Origin: Closterium sp. Naga37s-1
Lineage: Eukaryota; Streptophyta; Zygnematophyceae; Desmidiales; Closteriaceae
Direction: 5' to 3'
NCBI GenBank assembly: GCA_947471745.1
Contig: CANJKZ010000063.1
Location: forward strand, 711,001 to 775,000
DNA: 64,000 nt
In this document: positions 55,401-62,600 of the stretch, one piece after another
Position numbering within the stretch: the first letter of the stretch is position 1
Layout: each line of letters opens with the position of its first letter
The notes under the pieces: model-generated
Databases searched by the model: none
What the model saw: only the letters and a program-made list of their open reading frames with translations
What the model was told of the DNA's origin: nothing
Program-made: the position numbers and the translations under genes

Positions 55401-58400
55401 GGCGCCATGCGCGCCCAGAAGGTGCTGGGAGAGGGGGAAAAGAGGCGAGAAGGAAGGAGGAGAAGGGAGAGGAGACAGAAGCACAGGAAAACGCTCAGAA
55501 GATTGCGCCCTTTCTCTTGAAGGACTCAGCCCATGATAGTACACAAGCGCACTTTATCGCTCAACACCGCACTCCATCTCTCTGTTTCTCACAGCGTTCC
55601 TCATCCCCCTCACCGTTCCATGATGTCCATCTTCTGGCGCCCATGCCCCCGCCTATCAGCAGCAGCACAAGCTTCTTGCACCGGCTCAGCCCATGATAGC
55701 ACACACGCTCACTCCATCTCTCAACAACGCACTCCATCCCTTTGCACTCACACCACTCCCTCACCCTCACCGTTTCATGATCTCCTTGACCACGGTTGAC
55801 TTGCCAGCACCCATGACCCTCCCTATCGGCAGCAGCACGGGGGAGGGCACCGACTCTCTCAGCCCATGATAACACACACACGCGCACTCAACCCCTCAAC
55901 ACCCCACTGTATCTCTCTTCAGCACTCCTCCTCCTCACCCTCACCGTTTCATGATCTCCTTGACCACCGTTGACTTGCCAGCACCCATGCCCCCACCTAT
56001 CGGCAGCAGCACGGGGGAGGGCACCACCGTAGCACACACACTCACCCTATCCCTCAACTCACCGTTTCATGACTTCTTTCACAACTGTTGACTTGCCAGC
56101 ACCCATGCCCCCACCTATCAGCAGCAGCGCAAGCTTCTTGCATCGGCTCAGCCCATGATAGCACACACCCTCACTCCATCTCTCTGTCTCTCGCAGCACT
56201 CCTCCGCTTCTCCCCTCACCGTTTCATGATTTCCTTGACCACCGTTGACTTGCCAGCGCCCATGCCCCCACCAATCAGCAGCAGCACGGGCGAGCGCACC
56301 GCCGCTGCTGCCGGCACCATCACCTCCCCCTCCCTCGGGACCTCCGCACTTGACGGGCGCGGGCGGGAGGGCGAGCGGGCATGAGACGGAGAGTGGGAGG
56401 GAGAGCGAGAGGGGGAGTGAGAGGGGGAGTGAGAGGGGGAGGAAGTGGGGAACTGGAAGAGGGAGTGAGAGGGGGAGTGGGCGGTGAGGTTGTCACCCTC
56501 AGGGAGTGGGTGCGGGTCCCTGGTGCTCTTTGGGCGGACGTCATTCTTTGTGCGGACCTCACTCTCACTCTCACTCTCAGGGCCATCACTACCCGCTGCT
56601 TCACTGCACTCGGCCGTATATCTGCCTTCCCGCCCGTTCCCCCCTTCAGATGCCCCCCCGTGGCCTCCTTCTCCCTGTCCCGCTCCCCTCTGCTCCACTC
56701 CTCCCCCCCCTGCTCCCCCTCCCCTCCCCACTCCCCCTGCTCCCCCCGGGCGGGGGCCACAGCCGAGGACCTTCATTTCTTCTAGGAGCTGGGAGAAACG
56801 CTGCTGCGGGCGCAGACACGTTATGGCCTCGTTGAACCGGCGCTGCCTGCTTGGGGGGGGGGGGGGGAGGGGGTGGGGGGAGGGTCGGGTGGAGATGGGT
56901 GGGAGAGGATGGGGTGTGGGGCGGGAGGGGTGGAGTGGGGAGGAGAGGCGAGGAGATGAGAGCAGCTGGGAGAAGCGCTGCTGCGGGCGCAGACACGTTA
57001 TTGCCTTGTTGAACCGGCGCTGCCTGCGTGGGGGGGGCCGGGAGAGAGGGGTGGGTGGGAGGGTGTTGGGCGGGGGAGAGGGGGGTGGAGTGAGGAGACA
57101 AGAACCACTGCTGCGGGCGCAGACACGTTATGGCTTTGTTGAACCGGCGCTGCCTGCATGGGGAGGGAAGAGGGGGAAGGGAGAGGAGGAGGGTGGGGGG
57201 AGGACAAGGAGGGTGGGGGGAGGACAAGGAGGGTTCACAGACTGGATGACAGCGTTGAAAGCAAGCAGCACCCTCAACGCTCTTGTTTTGAGACGTCTCA
57301 GAACTTGAAAGCAAGCAGCACCCTCAACGCTCTTGTTTTGAGACGTCTCAGAACTTGAAAGCAAGCAGCACCCTCAACGCTCTTGTTTTGAGACGTCTCA
57401 GAACTTGAAAGCAAGCAGCACCCTCAACGCTCTTGTTTTGAGATGTCTCAGAACTTGAAAGCAAGCAGCACCCGAGACTAGACACTTTGTTTTATCATAC
57501 CGAAATGATGCTCAGTTGGGCGCCCTGGCGGCCCTGGCTGGCTCACTGGATGTGAATGGAGGGCCGTTGGTTGGCAGCGCAGCAGCAGCAGTGCACTGTG
57601 CACTCCCTCAGGGCAGCAGTGCCCTGTGCTGTGCTGCGCACGCACTCACCGAATGACGGCGTTGACGGCGTCCCTCAGGTGCAGCTTGCTGCTCCGCCCT
57701 CGGAACACCTGCAGGGATGGGCGCACGGGGATGGGCGCACAGGGATGGGCGCACAGGGATGGGCGCACAGGGATGGGGGAGATGCACCCAGGCAGGGCGC
57801 ATGCACAAGCACAAGAAGGGAACACAACCATGCACGTGCTCGTGTGCTCCTGTGCTCAAATGGCTCCCCCTGCCATAGGCTACCCCCATTGCAATGGAGG
57901 TGACTTTCGAGTCAACTTTTCAATCATCCCCCGACCTCTCCCCTCCCACGCACCTGTTCGATCATGAGCGCGGAGTGCGGCCAGTGGCTACTCAGTTGAG
58001 TCTCATTCTTCCCCTCCCATTGCCCCGTCCTCCCCTCCCCTTGCCCTTCTCCCCGCCCCTCCCCCTGCCTACGCCCCTCCCACGCACCTGTTCGATCATG
58101 AGCGCGGAGTGCGGCCAGTAGCTGTTGAGTCCCATCCCTCCCCGTCCCTTAGCCCGCCCCTTCTCCCCTTCCCCCTGTCCTCGCACGCACCTGTTCGATC
58201 ATGAGCGCGGAGTGCGGCCAGTGGAAGCCAAAGTAAGACAGCATGCACGCGTCCAGCTCCGCGATCAGCTCCTCCCCCAACTGCTCCCCCGCCTCCGCCT
58301 CCCCTTCCGCGCGCCCTCCCCCTGCCTGCGCGACGAGCGCGAGCAGGTTGGCGCGGCTCTTATCGGATGTGCTCTTATCGCCCCGCACGTAGTCGTCCGC

Positions 58401-59083
58401 CGCCTGCGCCAGTAGCGCCACCGCCGCCAGGTCCGTAGGCAGGCCCAGCTGGCGCACTGGCGGAGGGGGGAAGCGGAGAGGCGGACGGGGGCGGCGGAGT
58501 TACGGAATGAGAAGGAGGGTGGCGGAAAGGGGACGGGGCGTAGCGGACGGGGAAAGGAGAGAAACGGCAGGGGGAAAGGGGACAGGGAAGGATGCGGAAT
58601 GGGAAAAGAGGGGAGGCGAAGACAGACAGTGCGTTGAGAGACTGGAATGATACGCCTACTACTCGCTCAAAAAGTAGGCGCTGATATTTATATCCACTAA
58701 GTTAGCGATTAATATCCATCCCTACTACGTCAACAACTCGGAAGCTTCATGAAGCACGCACCAACGTATTCGCCGAATCGTTCGATCCGTTTCACTTTGC
58801 CCGAACTCGCCGATCGCTCCACCAGCGGAACTAAATGAGCCACGCGCTCCCTCTCCCTTTCCGCGCCGCCGTGCTTCTCGCCGGTAAAAACGCTGCGCCA
58901 CGACAAGGCCCGCCGCCCACCGCTGGGCGGCGCGCATTTCTGTGCGCGTTTGGCCCATTGACGAAGCCCACGCAGCCCGACCAAGGAAAGGCCGACAGCT
59001 GTCGCTGCGGCGGCGAGCGCAGCAATGGTTGCGACTGACGGGCCCCGCCCTCCCCCGCTCACAGAGATGGTGCCTCCAGCCAT
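52456..59083 (-). CDS. Plant-type P-loop kinase with zeta-toxin-like fold
   Basis: Member of the plant P-loop family annotated by its zeta-fold kinase domain (Arabidopsis At2g30630-like); not itself known as a toxin. Seven exons in frame: 58762-59083, 58191-58456, 57650-57708, 56220-56846, 54341-55114, 53648-53792, 52456-53259 (998 residues). An N-terminal hydrophobic segment (IAALAAAATAVGLSLVGL) suggests membrane attachment. Next come YFGFHWPHSALMIEQ, RFNKAITCLRPQQRFSQLLE, a Ser/His/Pro-rich insert, and Walker A GGGMGAGKST at the end of exon 4. Exon 5 has VVVEADAFKEKDAIFRALS, LVTALNEGRDVIFDGTMSW, an acidic low-complexity insert and YRIELVGVMCDAHLAV; exon 6 has EAYCDLVDVATLYS. Substrate unknown. 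The stop codon lies inside the palindrome at 52439-52466. Introns are packed with exon-edge copies. Confidence 0.85.
53540..54332 (-). repeat. Edge copies around kinase exon 6, with palindromes
   Basis: Donor-edge copy at about 53546-53625 (EAYCDLVDVATLYSTIHMGG). Three acceptor-edge copies (RAILTKRGVPVHEQLR) at 53868-53932, 53992-54062 and 54137-54203, unit about 125 bp. Between these and exon 5 lie GAGGCGCCTC (54268-54277), TTTCAGTTGACTAAAA (54291-54306) and TGAGTCGACTCA (54321-54332). Confidence 0.9.
55190..55435 (-). repeat. Two acceptor-edge copies of kinase exon 5
   Basis: FWARMAPHAVVVEADAFK code with acceptor (55040-55120) recurs at 55195-55275 and 55350-55430. Unit about 155 bp, over 90% identical. 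Confidence 0.92.
55610..56135 (-). repeat. Four donor-edge copies of kinase exon 4 (Walker A code)
   Basis: The exon end encoding LLLIGGGMGAGKSTVVKEIM (56220-56290) recurs near 55615-55665, 55765-55835, 55940-56012 and 56060-56130, downstream in transcription, most with an intact CTCACCGTTTCATGA donor. Confidence 0.9.
56960..57165 (-). repeat. Two acceptor-edge copies of kinase exon 4
   Basis: The start of exon 4 (RQRRFNKAITCLRPQQ, 56800-56850) is repeated at 56960-57032 and 57105-57162, each with a GCAG acceptor. Confidence 0.92.
57256..57475. repeat. 50-bp tandem array in which each unit carries a TGAGACGTCTCA palindrome
   Basis: About 4.4 copies of TTGAAAGCAAGCAGCACCCT...CTCTTGTTTTGAGACGTCTCAGAAC lie in the kinase intron between exons 3 and 4. 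Palindromes are at 57289-57300, 57339-57350, 57389-57400 and (one change) 57439-57450. Confidence 0.97.
57948..58125 (-). repeat. Two donor-edge copies of kinase exon 2
   Basis: CGCACCTGTTCGATCATGAGCGCGGAGTGCGGCCAGT occurs at 57949-57986, 58082-58119 and, as the true exon end, 58185-58222. A degenerate GACTTTTCGAGTCAACTTTTC lies at 57902-57922. Confidence 0.92.
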
Positions 59084-59160
59084 GTCAGGGCAAACACAAG
59101 CTTCTGGCTCTAGTGCAAATAATTATACAATTGAGGTGTTTTTGCCATGTCAATGGACAT

Positions 59161-59233
59161 GGGGGTGTAGCTCACATGGTAGAGCGATCGCTTTGCATGC
59201 GATAGGTACGGGGATCGATACCCCGCGTCTCCA
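59161..59233 (+). tRNA. tRNA-Ala (anticodon TGC)
   Basis: A 73-base cloverleaf folds completely: acceptor GGGGGTG/CGTCTCC with the G3-U70 wobble that specifies alanine, D stem GCTC/GAGC, anticodon stem ATCGC/GCGAT with loop TTTGCAT, T stem CGGGG/CCCCG, discriminator A. No intron. The T loop is ATCGATA, not TTCGATC, so T54 is A and the internal B-box promoter (GGATCGATACC) departs from GGTTCGANNCC. It could be functional or an early pseudogene. It starts 78 bp from the kinase ATG, in divergent orientation. Confidence 0.88.
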
Positions 59234-59616
59234 GACTTTCTCACGTTTTGCCTGTGGGCAGGTTCGGACTGTCGTCGTTTGTTCGTCAATTTATTCAGTT
59301 TCCTTTCCTTGTTTACCGCGTCTTCTTGTAAAGAGAATTCTTCCCAACCACTTCACGATTGACGAGTGGAGATGATCCAGAAAACAGCGGCAGCTTACGA
59401 AAAAGTAGCCTCAATACTGCCGTTCAGTATTTTCTAGGTTGCAGTATACTCCCTATTAGGGTTAGGATGCTCTAGGTTCCGGTTTCCTGTCGAGCGATTG
59501 TGCACAATCTTCCGTGCTGCTTCGCCGTTCTCGTCGTTTGGGGGACTCTCAAACGACTTCTGTTCATTGCGGTCCTTGGGATTACCGCGTGAAAACGCTT
59601 TGCGGAATACTTCGCC
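59234..59616. other. Spacer, tRNA to ethylene-receptor-like gene
   Basis: Presumed promoter and 5' UTR of the receptor gene. A T run (TTTTCTAGG area) is not close enough to serve as a clear Pol III terminator. Confidence 0.35.
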
Positions 59617-62600
59617 ATGGCGCCGCAGCATCGCGCCACGCGGAAGCTCCGCGACGCGTTATCGGCGCGCATTGAGGCATACGAGGCCGACAAGATGGGT
59701 CGCCAGGCCGAGATGGCTCGGCGCGCTGCAATGGAGCAGAGAGCCGCCAAGGACGGCCTGCTAGCCGGCAACATTAGCGGGGACAACGGTCACATTGGCT
59801 ATGATCGTGGTGATAGCTCCTCAGGTTTAGGGAATAGTTTCTCTGGCTTCCGCAATGCGCGTCCTGCTTCAAACGGGGGTTCGCGTTCCACCCGAAAAAT
59901 CGAGGAAATCCTGCCGTGCGTTTCCGAGGACGCGCCAATCTCACCGTCGGATTCAGATGACTCGCTAGCAGCGCGCGAGGAAAAGGACCCGTTTCAAGGG
60001 CTCAGACGACGGCCCGTGGGACCCACCGCTAGTAGCACATCCCGCATTGTCACATTTGACCCTGCTTTTAGTACTGACCGAGCCTGCTCTTCGTCTTCCT
60101 CCTCCTCTTCCTCCGCCTCCTCCGCCGCTGTCTCCTCCTCGGGCTATGGAGGAGCATCGCGCTGGATGCGGACGTGGGCGCAGATATCGGCGCGCTTGGC
60201 CTGGTTACTCTTCTGCCTCGTCTCCCACGCCAGCCACGTGGCAAATGACGCCACCCTCCTCCTAGGCTTTTTCCTCACCAGGTGCTCACCCTGCCCGGCG
60301 CCGGCGCGTCGACGTCGCAGCACCTTCACCTGCCCGTCTTCGGCGCGACGAACGTGCACATCGGGCCTGCGAAGGGTAACACGTCGGCGAAGTTCATTCG
60401 CCCGGGCGTGAAGGGCGGCATCAGCATCAGCCGCATGTGCAAGAACTGCGCCTCGTTCGTCATGTATGCGGGCTGGAACATGCCCGGCGCGCTCGTCACG
60501 TGGCAGATGCTGCTCGATGTCGTCACGGCTGTCGCGTTATTGTCCATCCCGATACAGCTCTACGTCTTCGTTAAAAGCTCCAAGGCGAGTGGACATGCGC
60601 TGCTGGTTCGCGTGCTCTCGAGTTCCCGCTTATGAACGTTCTCGTCTCGTTTCTGCATGCCTTCCTGTCCCTCCCAGTTCCCCTCCCTCGTCCCTCGTTT
60701 CTTTTGTCAACTCGTTTCCGCATTTCCTTCCCTCCCGCGTTCTCCCCCTCCTGCCGTACCCACCACGTGACCGGCCTCTTTCCGTCCTCCCTCCCTATTC
60801 GCCTTCTCCGTCTCTTCCTCCCTGCTCCTCTGCTCAACCCTCTCCCCGCTCTCCTCTCTCCTCGCTCCTACCCCCTTCCCCCCCACCCCTGTTTCTTCCC
60901 CTCCCATCATCCTCCACCCCCCCGCAATGCCGCTTTTCCCCCGTACAGAAGTTCCCCTACCATCTGCTTATCCTGCAATTTGGTGCCTTCGTCACCACCA
61001 CGGGGTGAGTCATGCTGTGCCCATGTGCTAACACGACATGCCGTGCCATGTCATACCATCTCATGCCATGCTCATGTAACAGCATGCATGCCACGCCCAT
61101 GCCATACCATGCCATGCCATGCCATGCCATGCCATACTGTGCCATGCCATACCATCCCCCCCCACACCCCTCAACCGCTTGCTTCCCCAGTCTGACCCAT
61201 CTGCTGGAGCTGTTCTCATACGGGCACCTGCCGCGCTTCCTGCTGCTGGGCATCACGGCGTGCAAGCTGCTCTCCGCGCTCATCAGCTGCTGCCTGTCTG
61301 TGCCCACCACACTCCCCCCATTCCCCCCCCTTCCTTTCCCCTTCCCCCAGTCTGACCCATCTGTTGGAGCTTTTCTCCTACGGGCATCTGCCGCGCTTCC
61401 TACTGCTGGGCATCACGGCGTGCAAGCTGCTCTCCGCGCTCATCAGCTGCTGCCTGTCTGTGCCCACCACACTCCCCCCATTCCCCCCCCTTCCTTTCCC
61501 CTTCCCCCAGTCTGACCCATCTGTTGGAGCTTTTCTCCTACGGGCATCTGCCGCGCTTCCTACTGCTGGGCATCACGGCGTGCAAGCTGCTCTCCGCGCT
61601 CATCAGCTGCTGCACCGTGCTGCAACTGGGGCTTGAACTGAGTGACATCGCCATGGTGCATGAACGCACCGTGCAGCTCAAGAGCAAGGTGAGGGCGATG
61701 TGAACGGTGACAGGTGGCACGGAAGGTGAGGACTGGAGGGTAAAGGTTACAAAGCTGCTCTCCGCGCTCATCAGCTGCTGCACCGTGCGTGCTGCAGCTG
61801 GGGCTCGAACTCAGCGGCATTGCCATGGTGCACGAGAGGACTGTGTTGACTTTTGAGTCGACTCAAAAGTCAACCGTGCTGCAGCTGGGGCTCGAACTCA
61901 GCGACATTGCCATGGTGCACGAGAGGACTGTGCAACTCAAGAGAGCAAGGTGAGGCGAGGAGAGGCAGGGCCAAGGTTTGAGGACATGCTTGGCGTCCAA
62001 AACGCTGTGCGTCAGCAATAGCTGGGGCTGGACCTGATACATACTTGGACTGGAGGACTCAGAGTCCCTTCTCCCTCCCTCCCTTGCTCTCCGCTCTTCT
62101 TACCTGTTCTCCTCCTCCCTTGTGTCTGCCTCCGCCCCACATGTTCGACCCTTCGTCTCCCCCCTCCTTCCCGCTCCTCTGCAGACGGAGGAGAGCAACA
62201 AGGAGGTGACTAGACTCATGGAATCGCACGAGGTGGAGCAGCAGCTGCGGCTGATAGGGCACCGCATCCTCTCATCTCTTGCTTCCTGCCTCTCCTCTCC
62301 GCCTTATCAACCCTTCTCCCAACCCTCCCACCCCCTTCTCCCTCGCTTCAGACGGAGGAGAGCAACAAGGAGGTAACACGACTCATGGAATCCCACGAGG
62401 TGGAGCAGCAGCTGCGGCTGATAGGGCAGCGCATCCCCTCATGCTCCGTGCTCCTCTCACTAATCGACTCTCCCTCCTCTACCCACACTGTCTGTTTAGA
62501 CGGAGGAGAGCAACAAGGAGGTCACGCGGCTGATGGAATCCCACGAGGTGGAGCAGCAGCTGAGGCTGATAGGGCAGCGCATCCGCAGCACGTTGGACCG

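Noticed and set aside
52456..59083. Bacterial-type toxin-antitoxin zeta toxin
   Set aside because: The fold is shared, but sequence blocks match the plant P-loop kinase family, the gene has seven exons and there is no antitoxin partner.
61845..61874. Palindromes as cloning linkers or restriction-site artefacts (SalI, AatII, NarI and EcoRI cores)
   Set aside because: Any G-N4-C palindrome is often a restriction site. The joints show graded decay and differing centres, and lie within homologous duplicated DNA, which linkers would not. Not fully excluded without raw reads.
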